A DNA stretch of 6,079 nt from an uncultured Senegalimassilia sp. (GTDB lineage: Bacteria; Actinomycetota; Coriobacteriia; Coriobacteriales; Eggerthellaceae): the NCBI GenBank assembly GCA_934661765.1, contig CAKUJT010000134.1, positions 1 through 6,079 of the forward strand, written 5' to 3'. This document shows, piece after piece, positions 1 to 6,079 of this stretch. Position numbers and translations under genes: made by a program. Below the pieces are notes generated by a model. It saw nothing but the letters and a program-made list of their open reading frames with translations, ran no database searches and had not been told where the DNA came from. Position 1 is the first letter of the stretch. Every line of letters begins with the position of its first letter.

Positions 1-1498
1 CTGTACCAGCATCAACAGCTTTGTACAGATCAAATTCTACATTTGCAAGAGGTGTACCATCTGCGCTTTCAGCCTTCTTCTCAATTTGGATCTTGAATGT
101 ATATACAACTGCTGTATCTTCGATCTTCTCTGTTGTAGGTGTACCAGGTTTGTTCGGGTTGTATCCATCATCAGTATCTGGAAGAATCTGATTAGAGTAT
201 TCCAGTGTTGCATCGTTTGCTTTGCCTCCCATAGTTGTTTCAGCAGATGCAAGCAGCTCAGCATTATAAGTTACGATAATATTCTGTCCTGCATAAGTAG
301 CAAGATCTGCCAGTGCAAAATCAATGGTAAATCCGTTTCCTTTCGCTGTAGCTGTTGCAGGGATTGTTATGTTGCCTGTTTTATCTGTTACTTTTACTGA
401 AGTTTCATCATCTTTCAGGTTATTAGGTGTATCTGTAAGTGTGAATTTTTTCAGTTTTGCAATGTTTGCCGGTACAGATACAGTGATACAATATGGAACC
501 GTATCTCCAACACTGTAATCCGCATCATGCTTCCATTCACTTCCATTCTTTACTTCCTTGGTCACGTCTGGCTTATCATTGATAACAGGGATTGTAATAT
601 TTGTTCCTGTAGTTCCATTATAGGTTACGTTATTACCTTCTACTTTAAATTCATAAGTAGCAGCACCGTCCATAATATTGCCTTTATTATCTGTGCATAC
701 AGATGTCTCAATAAAACGATATGTACCACTGGACAGGTCTTCTACAGTGATCTTACCAGCTTCATTTGTAACCAGATTCAGATCAGCACCTGTGTTGTCT
801 CCTGCTGCAGTGGATTTCTTTGTGATATCTATCCAGGAGTCTCCATCCTTTTTCTGAAGAACAAAGGTTACACCTTTAAGTTTTGCATCGTCTTTTCCTG
901 TTTTCACAAGGCTTACGCCACCAACGGCTGTACTGTTTTTCGGATATACATGTACATTATATAACCAGTCATCTCCATCTGTAGTCATTGGTACGGAGAT
1001 CAGGAATGGATCGCATGGACCAGTTACAATTGCCGGACTGGTTGTCTCTACTACAAGGTAAATACCCAGAGGCAGACTTGCAAATTCTGCAACACCGTTT
1101 ACATCAGTCTTTACCTCATTACCATATTTTTTTCCAGCAACGCCTGATTTAAGCTGAACATCTTTTCCACTTCCTGTGCAATACTGTGACACAAGCGGAA
1201 GACTTTCAGGAGTTGAGCTGTAATAGTCAACAAGTTTATCTGCATCTTCAACCTTGTAAATAGTAAATCCAACATCTTTGATGGGAACTGCCCCTGTAGG
1301 AACCTGAGTTGCGTCTTCTTTACCGGAAGCTGCCGTCCCTGTAGCAGTTCCTTCTGTATACTTGTGAATAGTAATGGAACCTGTTTTGCTTTCGTCGATT
1401 ACTGGTGTTTTGTCAGCTGCAAAAGCAGAAACTGACATACTTCCAAGCAACATTGCTCCGGTAAGCAGACCGGCAAGCAGTTTTTTGAATTTCTTCAT
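1..1498 (-). CDS. Major (backbone) pilin, SpaH/EbpB-like, 3' end cut by window edge
   Basis: This is the shaft subunit of a covalent sortase-assembled pilus, secreted by Sec and polymerised on the cell surface by a class C sortase. The frame reads without a stop from ATG 1498 to base 2 (499 codons), so the C-terminal LPXTG signal lies outside. Residues 1-27 are a signal peptide ending SAFA before A28. Residues 28-178 look like the Gram-positive pilin D1 domain, with an E-box at YLVVET (E151). W178 to K187 is an exact WxxxVxVYPK pilin motif. Residues 189-310 form a Cna-B-type domain with K199, E264 and N307 as the likely isopeptide triad. Residues 311-440 resemble the fimbrial isopeptide D2 domain, with VTYNAEL and the partner N436. 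A final Cna-B domain begins near 465 (K474) and is truncated. ATG 1498 is chosen over in-frame ATG 1504 because GAGG lies 8 bases before it and only 2 before the other. Usual family length of about 500-600 residues suggests little is missing. The family call is firm; exact domain borders are estimates. Confidence 0.93.
   Translation of the reverse strand, partial: MKKFKKLLAGLLTGAMLLGSMSVSAFAADKTPVIDESKTGSITIHKYTEGTATGTAASGKEDATQVPTGAVPIKDVGFTIYKVEDADKLVDYYSSTPESLPLVSQYCTGSGKDVQLKSGVAGKKYGNEVKTDVNGVAEFASLPLGIYLVVETTSPAIVTGPCDPFLISVPMTTDGDDWLYNVHVYPKNSTAVGGVSLVKTGKDDAKLKGVTFVLQKKDGDSWIDITKKSTAAGDNTGADLNLVTNEAGKITVEDLSSGTYRFIETSVCTDNKGNIMDGAATYEFKVEGNNVTYNGTTGTNITIPVINDKPDVTKEVKNGSEWKHDADYSVGDTVPYCITVSVPANIAKLKKFTLTDTPNNLKDDETSVKVTDKTGNITIPATATAKGNGFTIDFALADLATYAGQNIIVTYNAELLASAETTMGGKANDATLEYSNQILPDTDDGYNPNKPGTPTTEKIEDTAVVYTFKIQIEKKAESADGTPLANVEFDLYKAVDAGT
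938..967 (-). other. Pilin motif WxxxVxVYPK with acceptor lysine
   Basis: The codons read WLYNVHVYPK, residues 178-187 of the pilin. This matches the WxxxVxVYPK consensus known from corynebacterial SpaA-type pilins, in which the lysine attacks the sortase acyl intermediate and becomes linked to the threonine of the next subunit's LPXTG. K187 is therefore the predicted intersubunit linkage point. Asn follows (YPKN), also usual. Confidence 0.88.
1418..1498 (-). other. Signal peptide of the major pilin
   Basis: The 27 residues begin MKKFKK, followed by a leucine/alanine/glycine-rich hydrophobic core and SVSAFA before AD. The Ala at -3 and -1 (A25, A27) fits signal peptidase I cleavage. There is no lipobox cysteine, so this is a standard Sec signal, as expected for a sortase substrate. 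Confidence 0.85.
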
Positions 1499-1506
1499 AC
1501 TCATAT

Positions 1507-1510
1507 CCTC
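1507..1510 (-). promoter_or_regulatory. Ribosome binding site of the major pilin
   Basis: GAGG at the end of an AG-rich tract lies 8 bases before ATG 1498 and only 2 bases before ATG 1504. The spacing decides the start in favour of 1498, which also gives a cleaner MKK signal peptide. Confidence 0.7.
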
Positions 1511-1517
1511 TCTCTCT
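1508..1517 (-). repeat. (AG)5 dinucleotide tract overlapping the pilin Shine-Dalgarno
   Basis: Five AG units run directly into the final G of GAGG, between the candidate -10 and the start codon. The tract is short and may simply be a purine-rich ribosome site. Confidence 0.6.
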
Positions 1518-1524
1518 TTTTCTT

Positions 1525-1553
1525 TTTATACAGCGTTGCTGTTTTCCTGTAAT
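1525..1553 (-). promoter_or_regulatory. Candidate sigma-A promoter for the major pilin
   Basis: On the minus strand ATTACA (1553-1548, 4 of 6 to TTGACA) and TATAAA (1530-1525, 5 of 6 to TATAAT) are separated by exactly 17 bases. A start about 7 bases downstream would give a short leader of roughly 20 bases before ATG 1498, leaving room for the ribosome site. The -35 is weak. It would let the backbone be made in excess of the tip protein; read-through from upstream is also likely because no terminator is visible. Confidence 0.4.
1530..1542. repeat. Perfect inverted repeat ACAGC-AAC-GCTGT in the promoter spacer
   Basis: Five-base arms around a three-base centre fill most of the 17-base spacer and touch the -10 hexamer. 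It has no T-run after it, so it is not a terminator. It could be an operator half-site pair, or chance in an A-rich gap. Confidence 0.45.
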
Positions 1554-1627
1554 TTTTGTTATAAACATTCGCTGTTTTTATATCTCTCACACATTTATTG
1601 TTGCACCATCTGTCTGCTTCTTAGCGG

Positions 1628-1747
1628 TCAGGAAGCTTTGCCCTCCTTTCTCCGCTTTTGTAACAGATAAATGATTACAGCCAGTCCGATGAGGATCCCA
1701 CCGGAAAATCCAAGGATCAGTCTGCTCCAGCTTCCTGTTGCAGGAAG
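1628..1747 (-). other. Cell-wall sorting signal of the tip adhesin (LPATG, membrane helix, basic tail)
   Basis: LPATG is encoded at 1733-1747. It is followed by SWSR, then about 20 hydrophobic residues rich in Ile, Leu and Gly, then QKRRKEGKAS and the stop. This is the canonical three-part sortase signal: sortase cuts between Thr and Gly and joins Thr either to a pilin lysine or to the peptidoglycan cross-bridge. The signal alone does not tell the two fates apart. Confidence 0.95.
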
Positions 1748-4700
1748 GTTGAATTTCTTCTGATCCGCAACCTGAATGGTAATGGTATCTCCCCGCAGCT
1801 TGTCAGAAACTTCCTGGTTGTCTACAAGAATCGAATTACCCTTTCGGTTAAGTACTACTTTGATTGGGGAAGCCAGAAGGCTGTACTCCTTTGGAGCCTG
1901 AATCTCTGTGATCTGATAAGTTCCATCCTCCAGATTATCAAATGCTGCCAGTCCAAGGCTCTCTGTCTCATCAGAGGTTGTGACCTCACGCGCTTCAAAA
2001 TTACTATCAACTCTGCTGCCGTCTGCAGTCATCTTCTCCAGACGGAACTTAGCTCCTGCCAGTTTATTCGGATTGTCTCCGGCAGTACCTGCCTGAATCT
2101 TCAGGATCTGTATCTTTGTCTTTGGAAGCTGATAGGTATTGGTAATGGTCTCTTTTCCTGTTTTTCCATCAGAAAAACCAATCTTGTCTTTGTCATAGGT
2201 TTCATAGGTTACTGCAAACCGGCCTTCTGAAAGCTGTATCGTATTTCCGCTTTCAATACGTGTAACTTTACCATCAGTACCCACACTGACTTCTACTACT
2301 CGGTACTGCCAGTCTATTTTGGTCTCTTGTGTATAGTCCACATATTTATCCAGTCCTGTAAAGGAAGTCTGCCACTTTCCTGTGTACATATTGCCTGCAA
2401 GCTCTGTATAGGTATTTTCTTTTCCATCTGCAGATACCCAGGTATCTGTATTAGACTGTCTTCTCTGAAGCTGTACATAAATCTTCTCAGGAAGTTCCCC
2501 TTTATAATCACTTTCGTCTGCATTCTGCCAAAGCTTCTCTACAGAAATGTTTACAACTGGTTTTATTGTATTTCGGAATGTAGTTTCTACAGTAGTTCCG
2601 GAAGATTTGATATCTCCCTTTGCTGCTGTGGTTCCCTTAGGCTGTTCGGTTCCATCTATCACAATGCTGTCCAGAGTAGAATCATCATCTGTGGAAATCT
2701 CTTCTACTTTGAAGAAGGTTCCTACCGGAATCCCGGTAATTTCACATGAGCCCGGTTGTCCATCACCATTCAGCTTAATGGTATATTCCTGTGTAATAGG
2801 GCTTTCTTCCAGTCCCAGGTCACCCACATTGGTAAAGGTAACACGGAATTTATACTCGCCTGACAGCAGTTCGCCATAAGCCGCTGTTTTGGTAATCTTT
2901 AAGGTACCGGTCTTTACTTTATTGTAAAAGACTGCTTTCAGTTTTGTTGCTGTTGTTGTATTGTCAGGATTTGCATAAGAACGGAATACAAAAGTACTTT
3001 CTTCCGTCGGCTTTGTACCCGTGTATGCATTATCCTGCTTCTGTCCATCTGCATCATTTCCGGAAAGTTTTGCCTCTGTTCGTCCGTCATTAATGGCTGT
3101 GCCAGTCTGTTTCGTCATGCCTGGTGTAGGACTTGCATTGGTAACAGTAGTTCCGGTTCCCATTCCGGCAACTGCCTGTCCATTCTCATACATGGTCCAG
3201 GTGGTGTCAAACAGGTCGGGATCAACTTCCTCCTTCAAGGATATATAGCTTCCTCTTCGGAACTGATCTTTGAACGTAACGGTTTCCTGGTCCTCCAGTA
3301 CGAACTCTCCATCTTCACCGATCACGCGAGCATCACGCTTAGTTGATGTAGAGGTATAGGTAGCTCCCTTCGGGATCTCCAGCTTTCCGCTTTTGGCGGA
3401 GCCATAATCCGGAATCTCATACTGTTTGGTAACAAATCCGGTGGGCTCGGAAATCTCAACTGTAGGCCTGAACACAAAGTCTTTCAGGTAAAAGTTTCTT
3501 GGAAAGTTATATCCAAACCGTATCTTACTAAGCTTCGTCTTGTCGAAGCCACTCCAGGACATCTTGGTAAGATCCAGCTTTACTGTTACCCATTCTTTAC
3601 TTTTTATGGAAACAGACCCATAAGTACGTCCGGAAAGTGTATCCGTGCCAAGATTGCCGCCTAATTTTCCGCTGCTGTCTGCAAACTGCAGATACATATT
3701 GGACAGGGATGGGGTATCCGTGTAATCATAATAGAACTTAATCTCCAGATAAGCCATCTTTGAAATATCCACCGGACTATCCAGTGTCAATTCTCCATAT
3801 CGCTGATTCCTATAACTGCTGTCCGCGTCATCCTCCTTTGCATACCAATGAACGCTTCCTGTAAGATTGCTGTCACCACTTTCAACCTTCTCAAATTTAT
3901 TATCTTTATGTTTTGGGGCAACCGTATAATTCTGTTCTGCAATTCTCAGGGGCTCTGCTGCGTCTGAATCCACTTTCTTTTCAGCATAATGAGTTGCCAG
4001 ATTCTTGATGGAGAAGTTAAAGATGGAAGAATCTTTAAAAAGATCACTGAACAGGCTGTTCACGCCAGTAGTGTCTACCTGTTTCTCCACCTGCAGCTGG
4101 TTTTCATCCGGGAAGTTGAAAGTAACCTTCATATTGGATTCCCACATACCACGCTCCATATAGAACATGGTCAGGGTATGTTCAGCTGTTTTATCTCCCT
4201 CCAGAGTAAAATTTGTAATTGTGGTTGGACTTCCATCTCCTGCACTTGCCTTTACATCACTAACGGTGGCCTCTAATGTAGCAAAATTAAGAGTTCCTGT
4301 AGCAGGGCTGTGGGCGCCTCCCACATCCAGTGCAAGCTTTCCGTCAATAAACACCCACACATCATCATCACCGGAGAAATTAAACTCAATAGGTACATCT
4401 TTACCATCTTTGTCTTTGACCGTTCCGTCCTTGGTCAACCTGAAATTGAATTCCAGCTTGGCACCAAAACCGTAGTTATATCTGTCGGCCATACCAATTG
4501 AGGATGTTTCATTAAATGGGAAGAAGCCATACTTATCCTGTTCTCCATTGGAACTACTCCGGTTCTTGCAATTTTCTTGCTTATTTCCTGGATTCTGCAG
4601 GTGATATTCTCCTGTAGTTTCGTCCTGTTTCATCAGCAGGGTAGTCTCATTACTGTCAAATACCCAGTAATATACGCCATCGCCTTTCAGGTCTTCCTGC

Positions 4701-6079
4701 TTGAAAGGAAATGCCACATTATGGTAAACATCTCCGATCACAGCATTTTTGCTGTTATTTCCCAATAGGAAATCTTCATTAAACAGCGGAAGGACTGCAT
4801 TTCCTTCTTTTGTTGCTACCAGATTGCCGTCTGCTAATGTACCACTTACAAGACCCTTGGCAATCTTTGCAAAACCCTGAAGATTACCATCACTACCGAC
4901 CTGAGTGCCGTTAAAGTCAATCGCTGAGTTGTTTGTTGAAAAGAAATTATTGTAATTATCATATCCATACAGTTTCAACGTTGATGCAATATCTGAAAAT
5001 CGTATACCATCAAAGCAATTTGGCTGGAAATGCCCAACATAAATGGGGATTGATGAGGTATTTGCCTGATAGTAGTCACTCAGTGCCTGGTCAAACTCAC
5101 GGAATGTTACCCAGTTCCGCTGACTTGAAGCATTGTCTCCAGAATAACTGTCACGGTTATTTCCATTTAATTCATAATCTGTATAATAATCATAAAAGGT
5201 AGAATTTACATACAGGGTATCTGATGCTCTGGTAAATGTATCCTTTGCAATATCTACTACATCTTTGACCTCATCTTTGCTAGATTTCTTTACTTCTGCA
5301 TTTCGGATGGTATATACTTCATCCCAGTAACCGTCTCGCTGACCACCGTTATATACTGCCGCATCTCCTGCATCAGCATAAAAGCAGGGATTTACCATTT
5401 CTGTGGGAATCGTAAGCTGAGCAGTACTCTCGCCATGCCCGCCATAATTGGTTGCACTGTTAAGATCGAAAGCCGCAAAGGTAATATTTGTATACCCTTC
5501 CGGTACTTCTGCTTTGTATACGTCCTTCCAGGTATGTCCATTTTCAGAATGAGAGGATACAGGGGTCATATCCCCTTTAATATCTTGTTTGTCAGGTCCA
5601 GTGATATAGTATTTAAAAGTCCCGCCCTCTGCAGGTATGCTGTATGCTGCACCGGCGCTTCCCGCATATGACAATTTGGAATATGTAGCATCAAAATAAA
5701 CGGTTCTGCTTCCCAGTACACCCCAGGTGGAGTTCTCGGGTGTACCTGCATATTTGTAGCAGTCTGTAGAACCTTCTGCAAAAAGTACACTTTCTACGCC
5801 AGTTTCTCCTGTGCCCTGTCCATAGAAATTGGAATAGGTGTCGCCCAGTACTTTCCCGGAAGCATCTGTAAACTGTACATAAGAGCACGCAGCATCTGGA
5901 ATGGTAACAGAATAGCCGTTTGCCTTGCCATTTGCATTTCCTGTCATAGCAACAGGCGTCTGTACCGGCTGCAGCGTACCGCTGCTGTCCTTCTCATAAA
6001 AAACAGCATTTACACCAGAAAGAGTCTCCTCTGTCTTATTTTCAAAGTACATGGTCTTCCCTTTAAAGGAAGTGTGATC
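1628..6079 (-). CDS. Giant LPXTG-anchored pilus tip/ancillary adhesin with fibro-slime and Cna-B domains, 5' end cut
   Basis: This is a surface adhesin, probably the tip of the pilus whose backbone gene lies 129 bases downstream. The frame is open to the right edge; the Met at 6052 has no signal peptide after it and is preceded by nine in-frame sense codons, so the true start is outside. Residues below are counted from that Met. Residues 1-113 and 116-240 are two related beta modules. Residues 278-647 are a fibro-slime (PA14-like) domain with GDDDVWVFIDGK at 561-572, LDVGGAH at 575-581 and HTLTMFYMERG near its end. Residues 653-1047 look like one Cna-B-type fold (K657, E941/E942, N1044) split by a jelly-roll-like insert at about 700-866. 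Three more Cna-B-like domains follow: K1055/E1117/N1161, K1173/E1254/N1305 and K1318/E1383/D1430. LPATG is at 1436-1440, then a hydrophobic helix and a QKRRK tail. No WxxxVxVYPK motif was found, which fits a tip position. Ligand is unknown; sugar binding is inferred. It ends in TGA. Confidence 0.92.
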   Translation of the reverse strand, partial: DHTSFKGKTMYFENKTEETLSGVNAVFYEKDSSGTLQPVQTPVAMTGNANGKANGYSVTIPDAACSYVQFTDASGKVLGDTYSNFYGQGTGETGVESVLFAEGSTDCYKYAGTPENSTWGVLGSRTVYFDATYSKLSYAGSAGAAYSIPAEGGTFKYYITGPDKQDIKGDMTPVSSHSENGHTWKDVYKAEVPEGYTNITFAAFDLNSATNYGGHGESTAQLTIPTEMVNPCFYADAGDAAVYNGGQRDGYWDEVYTIRNAEVKKSSKDEVKDVVDIAKDTFTRASDTLYVNSTFYDYYTDYELNGNNRDSYSGDNASSQRNWVTFREFDQALSDYYQANTSSIPIYVGHFQPNCFDGIRFSDIASTLKLYGYDNYNNFFSTNNSAIDFNGTQVGSDGNLQGFAKIAKGLVSGTLADGNLVATKEGNAVLPLFNEDFLLGNNSKNAVIGDVYHNVAFPFKQEDLKGDGVYYWVFDSNETTLLMKQDETTGEYHLQNPGNKQENCKNRSSSNGEQDKYGFFPFNETSSIGMADRYNYGFGAKLEFNFRLTKDGTVKDKDGKDVPIEFNFSGDDDVWVFIDGKLALDVGGAHSPATGTLNFATLEATVSDVKASAGDGSPTTITNFTLEGDKTAEHTLTMFYMERGMWESNMKVTFNFPDENQLQVEKQVDTTGVNSLFSDLFKDSSIFNFSIKNLATHYAEKKVDSDAAEPLRIAEQNYTVAPKHKDNKFEKVESGDSNLTGSVHWYAKEDDADSSYRNQRYGELTLDSPVDISKMAYLEIKFYYDYTDTPSLSNMYLQFADSSGKLGGNLGTDTLSGRTYGSVSIKSKEWVTVKLDLTKMSWSGFDKTKLSKIRFGYNFPRNFYLKDFVFRPTVEISEPTGFVTKQYEIPDYGSAKSGKLEIPKGATYTSTSTKRDARVIGEDGEFVLEDQETVTFKDQFRRGSYISLKEEVDPDLFDTTWTMYENGQAVAGMGTGTTVTNASPTPGMTKQTGTAINDGRTEAKLSGNDADGQKQDNAYTGTKPTEESTFVFRSYANPDNTTTATKLKAVFYNKVKTGTLKITKTAAYGELLSGEYKFRVTFTNVGDLGLEESPITQEYTIKLNGDGQPGSCEITGIPVGTFFKVEEISTDDDSTLDSIVIDGTEQPKGTTAAKGDIKSSGTTVETTFRNTIKPVVNISVEKLWQNADESDYKGELPEKIYVQLQRRQSNTDTWVSADGKENTYTELAGNMYTGKWQTSFTGLDKYVDYTQETKIDWQYRVVEVSVGTDGKVTRIESGNTIQLSEGRFAVTYETYDKDKIGFSDGKTGKETITNTYQLPKTKIQILKIQAGTAGDNPNKLAGAKFRLEKMTADGSRVDSNFEAREVTTSDETESLGLAAFDNLEDGTYQITEIQAPKEYSLLASPIKVVLNRKGNSILVDNQEVSDKLRGDTITIQVADQKKFNLPATGSWSRLILGFSGGILIGLAVIIYLLQKRRKEGKAS
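1763..2911 (-). other. C-terminal stalk of three Cna-B-like domains in the tip adhesin
   Basis: The first domain (1048-1165) starts GTLKITKT (K1055), has FFKVEE (E1117) and ends FRNT (N1161). The second (1166-1308) starts ISVEKLW (K1173), has YRVVEV (E1254) and ends ITNTY (N1305). The third (1309-1430) starts IQILKI (K1318), has YQITEI (E1383) and ends VADQKK, with Asp1430 in the usual Asn position. Such Lys-Asn/Asp bonds with a catalytic Glu stiffen pilus and adhesin stalks. The bonds are predicted from position only. Confidence 0.78.
3455..3955 (-). other. Jelly-roll, carbohydrate-binding-like insert in the tip adhesin
   Basis: Residues about 700-866 alternate strands and turns, with MAYLEIKFYYDY, MYLQFADSSGK, WVTVKLDLTKMSW, LSKIRFGYNF and FYLKDFVF. 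The sequence order 'WVTVKLDL ... IRFGYN ... FYLKDF' is typical of jelly-roll carbohydrate-binding modules, where the last strand reads YLDD- or YIDN-like. I cannot assign a CBM family by eye. It sits between the FNFSIKN strand and the GEFVLEDQETV strand of what otherwise reads as one Cna-B domain. Confidence 0.5.
4112..5221 (-). other. Fibro-slime / PA14-like domain of the tip adhesin
   Basis: The region runs from DTLYVNSTFYDYYTDY (residue 278) to NMKVTFNF (about 647). Its diagnostic parts are YGFFPFN, LEFNFRL, FNFSGDDDVWVFIDGK, ALDVGGAH and TLTMFYMERG, which match the pattern of the fibro-slime domain family. Related PA14 folds in yeast flocculins and Epa adhesins use paired aspartates to hold calcium for sugar binding; D562-D564 are the candidates here. 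Fold call is strong from motifs; the calcium and sugar roles are inference. Confidence 0.8.
5339..6079 (-). repeat. Two tandem related beta modules at the N-terminal side of the tip adhesin
   Basis: The first module opens KTMYFENK just upstream of residue 1 and the second opens RTVYFDAT at 116. They keep parallel landmarks: a Y/V-x-V-P/I-P strand, then FTDASG versus FAAFDL, then LFAEGSTDCYKY (C98) versus PCFYADAGDAAVY (C223), each followed by a short Gly/Asn-rich turn and a Trp. The resemblance is at protein level and divergent, not a DNA repeat. They recall starch-binding-type beta modules, but I cannot name a family. Confidence 0.55.

Noticed and set aside
527..964. Plus-strand open frame of 145 codons opposite the pilin gene
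   Set aside because: It lies wholly antisense to the in-frame pilin, is rich in Cys, Phe and Ile as expected from a reversed Thr/Lys/Asp-rich gene, and shows no known motif.
1178..1186. QYC in the pilin D1 domain as a thioester cysteine
   Set aside because: The surrounding residues and the lack of a matching downstream glutamine motif do not fit known thioester domains, and backbone pilins do not carry them.
1571..1578. GCTGTTTT occurring twice in the gap (1538-1545 and 1571-1578)
   Set aside because: An 8-base repeat in a T-rich stretch is easily due to chance and does not line up with any other signal.
1616..1636. Hairpin GCTTC...GAAGC at the end of the tip gene
   Set aside because: The stem is only 5 pairs with an 11-base loop and no T-run follows on the transcribed strand, so it does not support a terminator; co-transcription remains likely.
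1374..1670. Plus-strand open frame crossing the gap between the two genes
   Set aside because: Its sequence is the reverse of the pilin signal peptide, the gap and the tip protein's tail. It has no good ribosome site and resembles nothing known.
2327..2749. Plus-strand frame of 140 codons opposite the Cna-B stalk
   Set aside because: Antisense shadow with very high Cys, Ile and Ser content; the minus-strand frame is unequivocally coding.

Overview
The window holds parts of two genes, both on the minus strand, from a sortase-assembled pilus operon of a Gram-positive bacterium. The pieces that identify it are an LPATG cell-wall sorting signal, an exact WxxxVxVYPK pilin motif, stacked Cna-B domains with Lys/Glu/Asn isopeptide triads, a fibro-slime (PA14-like) domain, and a MKK-type signal peptide behind a GA-rich Shine-Dalgarno. 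Moderate GC and the fibro-slime plus Cna-B domain style suggest a gut Clostridia/Lachnospiraceae-type host. That taxonomic reading is inference; there is no marker gene.

Layout, in the direction of transcription (right to left). From the right edge to 1628 is a very large LPXTG-anchored adhesin, at least 1483 codons, whose 5' end lies outside the window. In order it carries two tandem N-terminal beta modules, a fibro-slime domain with a GDDDVWVFIDG motif, a Cna-B-like domain that appears to be split by a jelly-roll carbohydrate-binding-like insert, three further Cna-B-like domains, LPATG, a membrane helix and a basic tail. From 1627 to 1499 is a 129-base gap with a candidate promoter, a small inverted repeat inside its spacer, and the pilin ribosome binding site. 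From 1498 to the left edge are the first 499 codons of a SpaH/EbpB-type major (backbone) pilin. It has a signal peptide, pilin D1 domain, E-box, pilin motif lysine, a Cna-B domain, a D2 isopeptide domain and the start of the last Cna-B domain. Its LPXTG end is cut off by the window edge.

Likely joint function: the large protein lacks a recognisable pilin-motif lysine but has a sorting signal, so it is best read as the tip (or ancillary) adhesin. A class C sortase, expected beyond the left edge, would join it to the YPKN lysine of the first backbone subunit and then polymerise the backbone. Gene order tip then backbone, with a possible extra promoter before the backbone, fits the need for many shaft subunits per tip. 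The sequence contains no RNA gene, insertion sequence, CRISPR array or non-pilus gene that I can support.
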